Below are positions 10,433 to 21,404 of a stretch of DNA of 64,000 bases, in pieces. The position numbers and the translations under genes were made by a program. Source of the stretch: Piliocolobus tephrosceles (taxonomy: Eukaryota > Chordata > Mammalia > Primates > Cercopithecidae); NCBI RefSeq assembly GCF_002776525.5, contig NC_045439.1, forward strand, positions 121,177,300 to 121,241,299. Direction: 5' to 3'. The notes under the pieces were generated by a model that saw nothing but the letters and a program-made list of their open reading frames with translations, made no database searches and was not told the origin of the DNA. The first letter of the stretch is position 1; every line of letters starts with the position of its first letter.

Positions 10433-10545
10433 GGCACTGTTGAAGACTGGCTCTACCCAGTGATGTGCGTCCCCTGCTGCAGAGCCTCTGCCCGCCTAGA
10501 CCCAGGTAGAAATTTCTGTGGATCCCAGAGGAAGGACTGCCCTAT
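10433..10545 (+). repeat. Block A, related to block B 1.9 kb downstream
   Basis: The text 'actggctctacccagtgatg', then 'gcctagacccaggtagaaat', recurs in degenerate form at 12,347-12,478. I do not recognise the family; it may be a local duplication or two copies of an unnamed interspersed repeat. Confidence 0.6.
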
Positions 10546-11149
10546 CTCCCAGGGCTGAGCTCAGCTACGCAGTTGCAGCTCTTCCTTCCTTGCACTCTCG
10601 TGCCGCATACGCCAGCTTCCCCAAATGCTGCCCAGCCCCAAGGGATGCTGTTCAGGACTCCTGCCAACATTCACCACTTCTCAGATCCAGAATCCTTTTC
10701 TCTCTTCCCTCCCTCAGAATGGGGTACGTAGTTAGATTTTAAACCTTCAAAATACAAAAGGTCTTATTACAACCCTCTTTCCTGTACAGCCTGCACCAAC
10801 CTTTCCTACGAAAGCTATCCTCAGTGACTCCTAGGTGCCCTTACCCAGCCCCAGCCTCCTATTCACTTTCCTGACTTCTTAGACAAAATACACTGAAAAC
10901 AATTGAACTTTTTGTTAACAAAAAGTGTTAACAAAAAAGTCTCGCAGCCATCATTATGAACATCACAGTTTGGTTTGGTTTGGTTTGGCGTGGTATTTTT
11001 TTAAGGTAAGTATACACATGTCTTTTGTATTAGAAAAAATATAGATTCAGAGACATGATTTGACGATCCTATTGCAGAGCTAGTATTTTGGGGAGATCCT
11101 TGATTTCTAACCCATCTCTGGCTGGGAAGCACATGCTCTTTGCAGTTCA
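10546..11149. other. No gene recognised; short pentamer run
   Basis: A 74-codon frame (10,518-10,742) has no known domain. Short imperfect tandems: 'gttaacaaaaagt' twice near 10,914-10,940 and (TTTGG)n at about 10,970-10,990. Confidence 0.45.
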
Positions 11150-11655
11150 CCATGTGGTCTGGGCCACCTCCCTGCCTCACTGCCTCCCTACCCAGGACTC
11201 TCTGGCATATGCCATCACTTCTCCTCCAATCTTACTCACTTCTTTTTTACATGTATATCTTTATGCTCCAGCTAAATTTAACTATGACCATTTCTCCAAA
11301 AACAAGCTATACTTTCCCATCTCTGTGCCTTTGCTCATGTTGTTCCTATTTTCCTAAATTGCCCCTTATTTTATCCCTGCCTTTTGAAAGCTTAACTATC
11401 CTTTCAGGCCCACCCACACACTAAATCCTTCTCCAGGTTTTTTATAATCCCTCCCACTGAATGTGATCTCTTCCTCCTTTGTATCTCCACAGCAATTTAT
11501 TCATTATCTCTTTTAAAGTAATTTCATTCCTACATTGCAAACATTTGAGATGTTGACTTCAGTGAACATAGCATTTTATTTTTTTTTTCCTACAGCATTG
11601 AGAATAGCATCTTATACTTAGTAAGCATTTAGTAAACACATGTTGAATGGAATTT
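11150..11655 (+). mobile_element. L2 3' end, sense
   Basis: The order of blocks follows the L2 3' end: 'ctgtgcctttgctcatgttg', 'ttcctattttcctaaattgc', 'tttatccctgccttttgaaa', 'ctccacagcaatttattcat', then 'cttagtaagcatttagtaaa' and 'gttgaatgga'. An old fossil LINE. Part of it (11,346-11,404) was copied to 12,788-12,846. Confidence 0.75.
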
Positions 11656-12346
11656 CGTTGCCAAAAGTATCCTTGAACCTGTAGTAAAATTCTGCTAATC
11701 TAAGCTTGGTCCCTTTTAGCATACTCTAATTGCTTGAGGATTAAATTCAAAAGAGGAAATATAAACTAGGAAGAAAAGGAGGATATTGAAGCTTTGTATA
11801 GGTTGCAAAAGTCCCAAAAGGTTCTGAGAGCTAGGGATTTCTACTGATACATTCAGTGACCTCATGGCATAGAAGAAAATCATCCATGTTTGCAGCTGAG
11901 AAAGACAAATGGGGAATTGGGGGAGGTAAAAATGGGGGTGTCATCTCATAGAGCTGATCACTCTCTCTTCTCTTGGTTCCCATCATGGCACTCTCGCTTT
12001 GCTTTCCTGACATCCAACTGATCCCAATTCCGTCTCCTCAATCTCTTGATGCTGGAGTACCCCAGGACTTAGTTCCACCTCTTCTATTGTTCTCCATCTA
12101 TCCCTTCTTCCCAAGAGGTTAACTTTGCCACATGAGCACCTTACAATCCACTAGAAAATGACTGATAAGGAGCACAGATGGGGACTGGTCTTAACCATCA
12201 TAACATATTTCCAGCTTCTGACATTGGCACAGAGACTTGCAGGCTGTGAGTGACAGGTGGCAGTGAGTGTATAAAATCAGAACTTTGGTTCACCTAGGTG
12301 TTTGTTTGGACGTGTGATGATTTATAAGACTGGTAAATAAAATCAA
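11656..12346. other. No gene or repeat recognised
   Basis: About 690 bp between an L2 and the rearranged block. No coding or named repeat signal. Confidence 0.45.
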
Positions 12347-12478
12347 GTGCATGTTTGAGAACTAGCCGTACCCAGTGATGTGTATGTACCCAGTGATGTG
12401 TATCTGCTGCTACAAAGAGCTTTTGCTGGTCTAGACCCATGTAAAGATTTCTTTTACCTGGAAAGAAAAGGATAAGTA
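12347..12478 (+). repeat. Block B, diverged copy of block A with an 18-bp tandem duplication
   Basis: Matches block A (10,433-10,545) over 'tacccagtgatgtg' and 'ctagacccatgtaaagattt'. Inside it GTACCCAGTGATGTGTAT is repeated exactly twice (12,368-12,385 and 12,386-12,403); block A has a single copy. Confidence 0.6.
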
Positions 12479-12526
12479 GAAATGATACTGAACCAATGTC
12501 TTTCCTTTTGCTTTTCTTGATGGTAA

Positions 12527-12783
12527 TCAGAAAACTCCGCAGACATTAGACCTCATAAGGCAAGTCGCTGTGTGATTACACTTGCCAAATGTTTTGTTCT
12601 TTGGAGCCTTTTTAAGAATGGAAGAAAATAAAAAATGCAAGAGCCTTTTATGTGCATTTATTGTACTGCTCATTTGAAACCTGCCGCTCATAACATGGGG
12701 AATGATGATTACTATACATATAGTACTATATACATAGAAATATATAGTAATATATATTACCATATACATTTATATATAATATA
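12527..12783 (+). repeat. Left arm of a large imperfect inverted repeat
   Basis: About 257 bp whose reverse complement lies at 13,018-13,265. Shared blocks include 'tcagaaaactcc', 'agacattagacctcataagg', 'ttaagaatggaagaaaataa', 'aaaatgcaagagcctttta' and 'gaatgatgat'. By eye about 90% of the outer ~190 bp pairs, so this is a real fold-back and not chance AT matching. Confidence 0.93.
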
Positions 12784-12787
12784 CTAT

Positions 12788-12846
12788 CTATTTTCCTAAA
12801 TTGCCCCTTATTTTATCCCTGCCTTTTGAAAGCTTAACCATCCTTT
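12788..12846 (+). repeat. 59-bp templated copy of upstream L2 sequence
   Basis: Positions 12,788-12,846 equal 11,346-11,404 with a single T/C difference. The copy sits directly inside the left arm of the inverted repeat, surrounded by AT repeat. L2 copies elsewhere in a genome are far more diverged, so this is a local copying event. Confidence 0.95.
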
Positions 12847-13017
12847 GAGATATATAATACATAATATACATTTATACACACATTTATACATTTATAATTT
12901 ACCATATACATTTATATATAGTATATATTATATTGTATATGTTTTATACATAATATATAATATATTATCTATTATATTTTATAACATACATAATATAGTA
13001 TATTATATGTAAAACTA
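12847..13017. repeat. AT-rich spacer of the inverted repeat
   Basis: Nearly pure A/T, built of TATATA, ATACATA and ATTATATT words, itself able to fold. It forms the centre of the fold-back locus. Confidence 0.85.
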
Positions 13018-13265
13018 TATATACTATATATAAATAGATATAGTAATATATATTACTATATATTTCTATATATAAAGCGATCATCATTCTCCATGTTATG
13101 AGTGGCAGGCTTCAAATTAGCAGTGGCACAATAAATGATCATAAAAGGCTCTTGCATTTTTTATTTTCTTCCATTCTTAAAAAGGCTCCGAAGAACAAAA
13201 CATTTGGGACGTGTAAGCACACAATGACTTGCCTTATGAGGTCTAATGTCTGTGGAGTTTTCTGA
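13018..13265 (-). repeat. Right arm of the inverted repeat
   Basis: Reverse-complement partner of 12,527-12,783. It lacks about 14 nt present in the left arm between 'gatgat' and 'tagaaatatat'. The missing piece appears, inverted, just outside the right arm at 13,338-13,363 ('agtactatatatagtaatca'). Confidence 0.93.
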
Positions 13266-13305
13266 CTTTATATATATATATGTGCGTGTGTATATATATA
13301 TATAT

Positions 13306-13339
<34 letters not shown>

Positions 13340-13363
13340 TACTATATATAGTAATCATCATTT
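13266..13363. repeat. (TA)n microsatellite with extra inverted fragment
   Basis: TA dinucleotide runs broken by 'tgtgcgtgtg' and 'gac'. The last 26 nt (13,338-13,363) are an inverted copy of 12,700-12,727 from the left arm. Confidence 0.85.
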
Positions 13364-13380
13364 AATCATGATTCCACAAT

Positions 13381-13680
13381 GAGAGAAAGAGAGAGAGAGA
13401 GTCTTGCTCTGTTGGCCAGGCTGGAGTGCAGTGGCACAATCACAGCCAACACAGTCTCACCCGTACCTCCTGGACTCAAGCTATTCTCCCATCTCAGTTT
13501 CTCAAGAAGCTGGAACTACAGGTGCGTGCCACCACACTCTGTTAAATTTTTAAATTTTTTTGTAGAGATAGGGTCTCCCTACATTGTCCAGGCTGGTCTC
13601 TAACTCCAGAACTCAAGCAATTCTCCCACCTTGGCCTCCCAAAGTGCTGGGATTACAAGCATGAGCCACAGCATCCAGCC
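13381..13680 (-). mobile_element. Alu (AluJ-like), antisense
   Basis: Reverse Alu ('gttggccaggctggagtgca', 'ggcctcccaaagtgctggga', 'catgagccacagcatccag'). The expected poly(T) side has been replaced by a (GA)n run at 13,381-13,402. Confidence 0.93.
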
Positions 13681-13749
13681 TTATATATTCTTCTACCATG
13701 GAAGTTAGTAGCTTTGTCTCTGGTAAAAAGTCTTTCCCCTAGGATACAT

Positions 13750-13880
13750 ACATGCTGGTGTGTGTATGTGTGTGTGTATTTGTGAGTATATAAGTCTGTG
13801 TGTATGTGTAAGTTTATATATATGCATGTGTGTATATGTATTCATGTGTGTATATGAGTGTGTGTGATGTGTGTGAAATT
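13750..13880. repeat. Degenerate (TG)n / (TA)n microsatellite
   Basis: Alternating TG and TA words over about 130 bp, interrupted, with no pure run longer than about 10 units. Confidence 0.9.
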
Positions 13881-14817
13881 CTCTCCTTACCCAGTTCTAC
13901 ACACTGATGCTCTGACTGAATCAAATTGCATTCTCCAGAGGTGCTGCTGCACTTTCTGATTTTCTTCTATATAAAATACCAAAACAACTTCCAAATAAAT
14001 GGGTTGTTAAGTATCCTTCACTACTTTGGAGGGCTGTGCCTGATTTTCTTGCCACTGTGGGAATTTTACCAATAGTATTGAATAGAAGTCAAATGTTTAA
14101 AAAATAAACAAAACTTACTTTCTAAAAACAACTTCACTTAAATCATTTTAGAAACTATCTTTAGAACCTGATACCTATAAAGAAAACATTTTTATTTAAA
14201 TCTTCATAGGAGAATATGAGTCATCCAATTCATAAACTCTTTCCTCTTATAATGAAACTTTGGTTAGTTCAGAACTTCTATTTCCTTAATGAATTGCCCT
14301 TACACGTCCTATATCTGTAGAATCTAAAATAGCTAGGTTTAGAAAGGAGGAATCTAAGCCACATTATCATGGCCAGTGGTCCCCAAACATTTTTAATTAC
14401 ATACCTCATCAATAAAACATTTTAGCATTTGATCATATTCATGTATATTTATTTGTAAATGATATACATGTACTACCGTATAGACTATCATATTACCTAT
14501 ATAGCAAAGTGGACATAAAATAATTTTAGGATTCAAATTAAAATAAATGTCACTATTTTAAAATTTTTATTTTTTAATGGCACAAAAATCCTTTATTCTT
14601 CTCTTAGAAATTTTATTATTAATGGTAGTATTTTCATTGACAGCAGTGAATTGAATATATTTCATTTTTTGTAAAGTCTTGATTTGTCTTCATGTTCTGA
14701 AAGCATGGTTTCAAATGTCTTTCTAGTCATAATGGCTTCACACTATCATTAATTAATAACTCAAGGCATAATGTACAATGACTAAGGCAGATTGCTAATG
14801 AGACTGGATGCGAATCT
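13881..14817. other. No gene recognised; possible hAT edge at 14,372
   Basis: AT-rich. 'ccagtggtccccaaacattt' at about 14,371-14,390 resembles the start of hAT-type MER elements, but the body that follows cannot be matched. Confidence 0.4.
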
Positions 14818-15240
14818 CTATTAGTTTGTTAGGGTCGCCTTAATAAAGAGCTAAGACTGAATGACTTTAACAACAGAAACTTCTTTTCTCAATGTTCTAG
14901 AGGCAGGAAGTCCAAGATCAATCAAAGTGTTGGCATTGGCTTATTGTGAGCTGTTCCTGTGGGGGAAGGATGTGTTCCAGGTCTCTCTTCTTTGCTTGTG
15001 GATGTTTTTCCTCTCCCTGGGTCTTCCCATGTTCTTCCCTCTATTCATAGCTCTGTGTCCAAATTTCCTCTTTTATAAGGACACAATTCATATTGATAGA
15101 GCCCACCCTAATGATCTCATTTTAACTTAATTACCTCTGTAAAAACCTTATCTCTAAAAAAGGTCACATTCTGAGATACTGGAGGGTTAGAATTTCAAAA
15201 TATGAATTGGGTGGGGTAGAGACACAATTCAGCTCATAAG
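14818..15240 (-). mobile_element. MLT1-type MaLR solo LTR, antisense
   Basis: Reverse MLT1 layout: 'tattagtttgttagggtcgc', 'tttaacaacagaaacttctt', 'tctagaggcaggaagtccaa', 'cttttataaggacacaattc', 'acctctgtaaaaacc', and the end 'gacacaattcagctcataag'. ERVL-MaLR LTRs are old non-coding solo LTRs. Confidence 0.85.
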
Positions 15241-16724
15241 AAAATCCATATTTCAAATAGTTTTGTTTATAATGTTGAAGTGATGGGTCAATTTCTTGTC
15301 AGATGTGATCACCTCTGTCACTGACTTTGCATAATTATCTGATATTACCTTTATCACATGATTTCAATACAGAAATCATTTAAGACCCTTGCCCATTTCC
15401 CATGCTTATATATATAAACTGTAAACCCTCGTAAGATACTGAAAGAAAAGGATGAATGACAGCACTGTTGTGCGGCTCCCTCATGGTACCTTGACCATCT
15501 GAAATCTAGACCATCTGAGGGCACTACCAATTTCTTCATTGCATAAAGTTCTGATTCATCCTTTTTTATATTAATTCTAATATATGATAACTAATTTTAT
15601 ATTTAAATACTATATTTTATATTAGTTCTAATAGTTTATGCATACTATATATGTACTTAGTTATAATATATTCTTCCAGTGTGGCAATGGATTGTCTTGT
15701 GGGTGTGATCATCCTGTGTTGGAGACCTCTGATCCAGACCACACTTTCTAAAAACTACCTGCACATTTTCAAATTCAGACTGAAAAAGTTATTTATAAGA
15801 AGGGCCTGTGGCTGTGATGTAGGCTGTGAAATCTTGTTGCAGTCAAACCAAATCAAAAGGGCCCACAGACTTATGATACTCACTTTCTCTTTTCATTGCC
15901 TCCAATACACAGGTATTTAATTGTTCCCTGAGGTTTAAGGCAGTGGACTGAGAATAATACATGCTCCACCTTTCATTAGTTCAATGGATGTTGCTGTTCA
16001 AGCCATATTGTTTGGGGCATTTGTTGAAAATGTCATTCAGAAGATATCAACACTTTCTGAGTCATGGTTTGATTGAATTCATAGAATTATGTGATAGAAA
16101 CCGCATTCTTCACAAAAGTCACAAGGCTATAATGACGACAAGAGTTGAAAATGAAAGATGCCAAATATTCTGATCAATTCAATAAGGCAAAAAGACAAGC
16201 TAATTCACTCAGTGTTCCAGGCATTTAACTTCATAGAAGGAATGGAAATATTACATGTTTCCTAAAGAACTACAGAGGTAAAATCTCCTTTGTTTATAAT
16301 GCATTTGGCCAAGTGTATTCTAGTTCTGGGGGCCTAAATAGGCCATCGAAAGAGCAATATTGCAGAGGCCAAATTATATATTCAGAGGAAATTAACAGCC
16401 TGCCAAAAGGAAAGGAGACCTATCAAAAAGAACAAGACGGAACACCCTGTTGAGGTGGCTCTAAAATTCTCAGAGCTGGTCCTGCAACCATAATGCAAAG
16501 ATTGCAACAAAAGCCAATTAAATGGAGAATGTTTGATGTTTTTCATCCTCCAAGTGCATTCTAAACTGGCACAAAACAATTACTTTCTACAGTTCTGGGT
16601 AGAAAGGAAATAGCTCGGGTGAGCATTACAACGGTATCTAATCATGGTACAGCAAAAGTAGAACCAAGTCTGGAGCCTTGGTGCTCGGTGACCTAGGGAT
16701 ACTTACCTCACATCCTGCCCCACC
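15241..16724. other. No gene or repeat recognised
   Basis: About 1.5 kb with an AT tract at 15,560-15,660. Reading frames up to 89 codons (15,651-15,920) show no domain and no conserved start context. Confidence 0.45.
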
Positions 16725-17050
16725 TCACTGATCTTAATTCCCAAACAAACCATGCTTCTGGGTGTTTCTATGACTTGTAATGGTAGTTAGAAGCTAAGTT
16801 CATGTCTCTGCTCTATGTAGCTTAAACTATCCTATTCAAGTCACTTTGAGTATCGCCTCTATTTCATTGCCTATATTTCTACAATTGTCCATCTTATTAC
16901 ATCATGATGTTCTTATTTAAACACTAATCTCCCTTACTAGACTACAAGGTCATTAAGATCAGGGATCGTGTCTAATCTTTGTATTTCCAGTGTCAACACA
17001 GATACTGACATTTAATAAGTACTCAGTACGTGTTTGGGGGACATAAAAAA
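16725..17050 (+). mobile_element. L2 3' end, sense
   Basis: Ends in the L2 signature: 'ctcccttactagactacaag', 'agatcagggatcgtgtctaa', 'ctttgtatttccagtgtcaa', 'aataagtactcagtacg'. The 5' limit is vague. Confidence 0.75.
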
Positions 17051-17129
17051 ATAATAACCTGTTCTACTGTTGAAAATGTTCAAAGTCCCTAGTGTTGTCA
17101 TACACATGGTCTTATGGACCCCTCACAAT

Positions 17130-17285
17130 AAATTCATTATCAATATTCTTGTTTTAAAGGTGGGAAAATTGTGATCAGAGAAGATAAATGATTTGCTCAA
17201 GGTTACAGAGCTTTTAGGAGCAGAAGCAGGACTTCCACCTAGTTTCTGATGCCTAGATTAGTTAATATTTTTTCACCACCCTACA
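17130..17285 (-). mobile_element. MIR, antisense
   Basis: Reverse MIR: 'gtgggaaaattgtgatcaga', 'gatttgctcaaggttacaga', 'ggagcagaagcaggacttcc'. An old tRNA-derived SINE. Confidence 0.8.
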
Positions 17286-17794
17286 GCAAATTCATGCCTT
17301 CTTCTGAGAAAGAAGGAGGCACTCATGCCCAATAGTAAGGGAACCAGAGGCAATATTCTAGGTCTGTAAATGATAGAGTCAGGACCTGTGAGTTGTTTTC
17401 TCATACTGATAGAACCTGGAAGGGTAGCCCACTATTCTGTACAACGAGTTAATGGATAAATGAATGAACAAGCTGCCAGACTTCAAGACACAGACAGCAA
17501 TTTTCATCCGACAATACAGCTCATCATTGGCTTCAGAAACATCCAGATGAGGCCTGAAGACTTTGAGGCTGATTCTGAGAGAAAGTACATGTGGGGTAAA
17601 TCAGTTCTCATTACAATTGAGACCTTTGTCCCATAAAACAGGCACTGCATTAGATTAGTTCAGCTTATGATTAACTTTTTCCAGAAACTGCAAAGAAGCT
17701 AGGCATGTGTCCCTGTCTGCCCAGTGATCACTCCTATGCACTTCCCTTGGGATTCTGAACAGATTTTCTAGAGTAGGGGTACTGAGAGTTCTCA
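17286..17794. other. No gene or repeat recognised
   Basis: About 500 bp of ordinary single-copy-looking sequence. Confidence 0.45.
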
Positions 17795-17975
17795 AAAAGA
17801 GAGGCTTTGGAAACAGATGGACTTGGGATGAAATCCTGGTTCCTCCCTCACTGCCTGTGTGGTGCTGGACAAGTTATTTAACCTCCGTGTGCCCCAGAGT
17901 CCTCGTTGGTAGAGTTGGGTTGATGCTAGTGTCTATGTCATAGGTTTCTGTGAGAATTAAATGGGGCTGAAACAG
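17795..17975 (+). mobile_element. MIR, sense
   Basis: Sense MIR: 'ggaaacagatggacttggga', 'ctgcctgtgtggtgctggac', 'aagttatttaacctccgtgt', 'ggtttctgtgagaattaaat'. Confidence 0.88.
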
Positions 17976-18689
17976 ATGATAATTCGACCAAGGTTTCTTA
18001 ATTTGGAGCCTTAGGACCTCTGAGGGTCCTCAGATTTTTCTCAAAATTCAAAAGGTCTGTAAGAATGTAACCTTGTGTTTTCAGTTTCATAAAATAAATA
18101 TTAATGCAACACAGCTGTGTCATCTGGATGAACATGAGATTCTAATAGCTGCCTATGTATTTGTGTTCACAATCAGGTGTACACCAAACTGAGGGCAAAT
18201 GCTGTTACCGCTCATTGTGCAAGACTTTTGAGGTAATTTGTACATAGAAAAGTGATGGGAAAATTGAATCATTATATGGCTCATGACAGTGTTGAAAATT
18301 CAAACATGCAAGCACCTGTACCTTTGCTAAGTGCCAGGCATATGTTGCTGATAAAGATGCAATAAACACTCTTTTGTTAAATTATACTTATTATTTTTCA
18401 GTATGGGGAGTGTGCATTCTAAATTGACCAATCTTCAGTAGTTTAAAATGACTTTATAATTAAAATAGCAAAATAATAACAATTACAATTTAAATAATTA
18501 TTAGCAATAATTAAGATTGTCATGAGTAAAAATAATTATACCAACTCATCTTTCTATTAATATACCTAGCATTGACAATTTAAGTTCAACCAATATCTGC
18601 TTTTTAAATTGTCATGAATTTGAATTATATTGGTTGTCATTTTGTTTATATATACATACACGTATCTATATCTATATATAGTTTTGTGT
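17976..18689. other. No gene recognised; AT-rich
   Basis: The stretch at about 17,990-18,060 ('ggagccttaggacctctgag ... ctcaaaattc') is reminiscent of hAT-type MER ends, but not enough to assign. The rest is AT-rich. Confidence 0.4.
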
Positions 18690-18993
18690 TTTTTTCTTTT
18701 TTTTTTTTTTTTTGAGACAGGGTCTCACTCTGTCACCCAGGTGAGAGTGCAGTGGCACAATATCGGCCCACTGCAACCTCCTCCTCCTGGGCTCAAGTCA
18801 ACCTCCCACCTCAGCCTCCAGAGGAGCTGGGACTATAGGCATATGCCACCATGCCCAGCTAATCTTTTGATTTTTTGTAAAGATAAGGTCTCACTATGTT
18901 TCCCAAGCTTGTCTCAAACTCCTAAGTTCAAGGGATCCACCTACCTTGGCTTCCCAAAGTACTAGGATTACAGGTATAAGCCACCATGCCCAG
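18690..18993 (-). mobile_element. Alu, antisense
   Basis: Poly(T), then 'gagacagggtctcactctgt' through 'ccaccatgcccag'. Diverged (e.g. 'tactaggattacaggtataa'), suggesting an AluJ or old AluS. Confidence 0.94.
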
Positions 18994-19310
18994 TTTATAT
19001 TTAATTTGCAAATTTGTTTTAGTTTTTATGATTGTATAGCACACATGTAGTTTTATATTTTTACATATTTCAGAAATTTTATAATAAAAGGTAATAAAGG
19101 TAATGTCAAAGATCTGCAAGAATGTATTTTCTTTAAAAGAGATTTGTATATACCCTAGATTACTCAAATTCAGACATTAAACCAGATTATCTCTTTCAAG
19201 TTGAAAACCCTCTGATGAAGAAGCTAGTAAGTGCAGGATACAGACAGAAGGGATAGGAACCAATGGGTGTCCTCAGATCATTATGAGACTTTTCATTATA
19301 ATCATTAAAC
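18994..19310. other. AT-rich spacer between two Alus
   Basis: No gene or repeat recognised. Confidence 0.45.
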
Positions 19311-19637
19311 TTTTTTTTTTTTTTTGAGACAGAGTGTCACTCCATCACCCAGGCTGGAGTGCAGTGGCATGATCTCAGCTCACTCCTTGACCTCCTGGGC
19401 TCAAGCAATCCTCCCACCCTAGCCTCCTGAGCAGCTGGAACTACAGGTATGCACCACCACACTCAGTTAATTTTGTTTTGTTTTTGATGGTGGTGTTGTT
19501 GTTAGTGGTGGTGGTGGTAGAGACAAGGATTGAGAGTGAGTTGCCTGGGTTGGTCTCAAACTCATGGGTTCAAATGATCCTCCCACCTCAGTCTCCCAAA
19601 GTGCTGGGATTACAGGCATAAGTCACCACACTCAGCC
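19311..19637 (-). mobile_element. Alu, antisense, with GT-rich linker expansion
   Basis: Full reverse Alu, but the middle A-rich linker (here T-rich) has grown into 'gatggtggtgttgttgttag' and 'tggtggtggtggtagagac' (about 19,485-19,522). Confidence 0.94.
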
Positions 19638-20669
19638 CAAAATATTTTTTCTGTCTGCTTTCCTACAAGGAGAAAGTAAAGACAGCAGAGATATTCTAGT
19701 TGATCAAGAATGAAATGCTACCATGCAAATTCAAAACTATAAAGGGAAGCATCTCACACTTTGCATGGTTGTTATCACTCATCACTCAGAGGTGAGTAGA
19801 CAGGGAAAGAGCTAGTAGTTACCATCTAGTCAAATAAGGACTGTCTTGTCCGTGGAGGATTCATTACAGAACTGCTCTTAATATTTGTGAGCTACAAAGT
19901 CTACACATCTGAGTGGATTAACCCAGCAGTTTTGTTGTAGGAACCCAGCTGGAAAGTGTTTCTAAGCGACTGATAGCAGCTCCTGTTTTCTTCAAGCCTA
20001 AACAATGACAAAGACATTTCTTTTTAAAGTTCCGGGGAGGGTGGGAAGGGTACGGCTTTTAAAATGTGTAGTGTTTATTCCTAGGTTAGCATCCTCTTTG
20101 CCTCTATTGATGAGTGGCACCTCTCCCTTTCATTTAAATTCACTAGTTTGGTGATTATGTGGTTCCAGAGGAGAAGGCAGAAGTGATAGTGCAGCAGAAT
20201 TCCCACTCCTGTAACCCATGTGCCAAGTTACAATCTGATAGATTCATGTAATAGGTTTCTAAATTGTGGAGTCAGACACAAAAGGTCATCAGCAGATGGT
20301 GAAACTGGTTGGGCCAAGCTACGGGAATAAGCCACCCTGAAGGGCACACTGCCTTGGACTGGTGCAACATCACACGTGCTTTCTTCCTTCTTTTAGTCCT
20401 AACGTGAATGGATCTTCTCAAGTACATGAAGTACTAGAGACCAGAGGAGGACATCTAACCCCAGACAGCAAAAATACAGGATGTGCACAGATGCTTGGTG
20501 GGAGAGATAAGACCAATAACCATGACAGTGACTCACTACAGCAATCTGTGCCTCTTTCGCAAACATTTGAACTCAAGGTTTAGATTGAGTGAGTTAACTG
20601 TAGATATAACTAGATGTATAAAGACACAAAAAGACAATAATGACAGCTTGATATTGTGAACAGTTACTG
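19638..20669. other. No gene or repeat recognised
   Basis: About 1 kb of single-copy-looking sequence, one of the longer repeat-free stretches in this half of the window. Confidence 0.45.
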
Positions 20670-20890
20670 GGTCCTGAGCAATGATTTAAACATGTTACAC
20701 CCATTATCTCATTTGATCCTTCAACAAGTCTATGAGGTAGGTAGCATTAGTATTCCCATTTTTCAAGATCTGGAAACTGAAGCCAAGAGAGATTAGGTAA
20801 AAGTGCCTGATAGTACACATAATAAGCCAGAATTCTAACTCAAGTAATCTCATTCCAGGACTCCAAATAAGCCACTATGCTGGGAGCAGA
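20670..20890 (-). mobile_element. MIR, antisense
   Basis: Reverse MIR: 'cattatctcatttgatcctt', 'tatgaggtaggtagcattag', 'atctggaaactgaagccaag', ending 'aataagccactatgctgg'. Nearly full length. Confidence 0.9.
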
Positions 20891-21210
20891 GATGGGGAAG
20901 AATTGCTGAGTCATGATAAGAGAAGGCACTACAGGAAGAAACAGTGACAAGCAGCTGGACAAGCAATGAGTCAGCCTGGGTGGTCACTCCAGATGCTCCC
21001 AGACACATCCCAGTTTCTGGGATGCCTTCTGTGAGTGGTTTGTCACATATGTCCTAGTTGTGCAACTGTTCCTGGGTTCCTATGAAGCCTAATCTCATTT
21101 CCACAAGTATCCTTGTAATAAACCTTCTCCATTGCTTTGGAAAAACTGTGGATAAATTCTCTTGCCTCCCAAAAGCCTAACCCTGGAGTAAACTGGAAAT
21201 GATTCTCCAG
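20891..21210. other. No gene or repeat recognised
   Basis: About 320 bp between a MIR and the MER cluster. Confidence 0.45.
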
Positions 21211-21395
21211 CACTGGTTCTCAAACTTTAGTGTATATCAAAATCACCTGGAGGTTTGTTAAACCAGATTGCTGGGCTCCACCCCCAGAGTTAGTGATTCA
21301 CTAGGTCTGGGAGGGACCCAAAAATGTCCGTTTCTAACAAGATCCCTGGTGATGCTGATGCCACAGATGCAGGAACCATATTTTGAAAATGGCTA
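21211..21395 (+). mobile_element. MER5A (hAT non-autonomous DNA transposon)
   Basis: Well-preserved: 'cactggttctcaaactttag', 'tcaaaatcacctggaggttt', 'gctgggctccacccccagag', 'ggtgatgctgatgcc', ending with the degenerate inverted end 'attttgaaaatgg'. Nearly full length (about 185 bp). Confidence 0.93.
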
Positions 21396-21404
21396 ATTTA
21401 GAGC

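Noticed and set aside
10428..10440. CTCF site at CCACACGATGGCA
   Set aside because: Several core positions disagree with the motif; the 44,697 site is much better.
13266..13340. CRISPR-like or satellite array
   Set aside because: Plain (TA)n microsatellite; no spacers of constant length.
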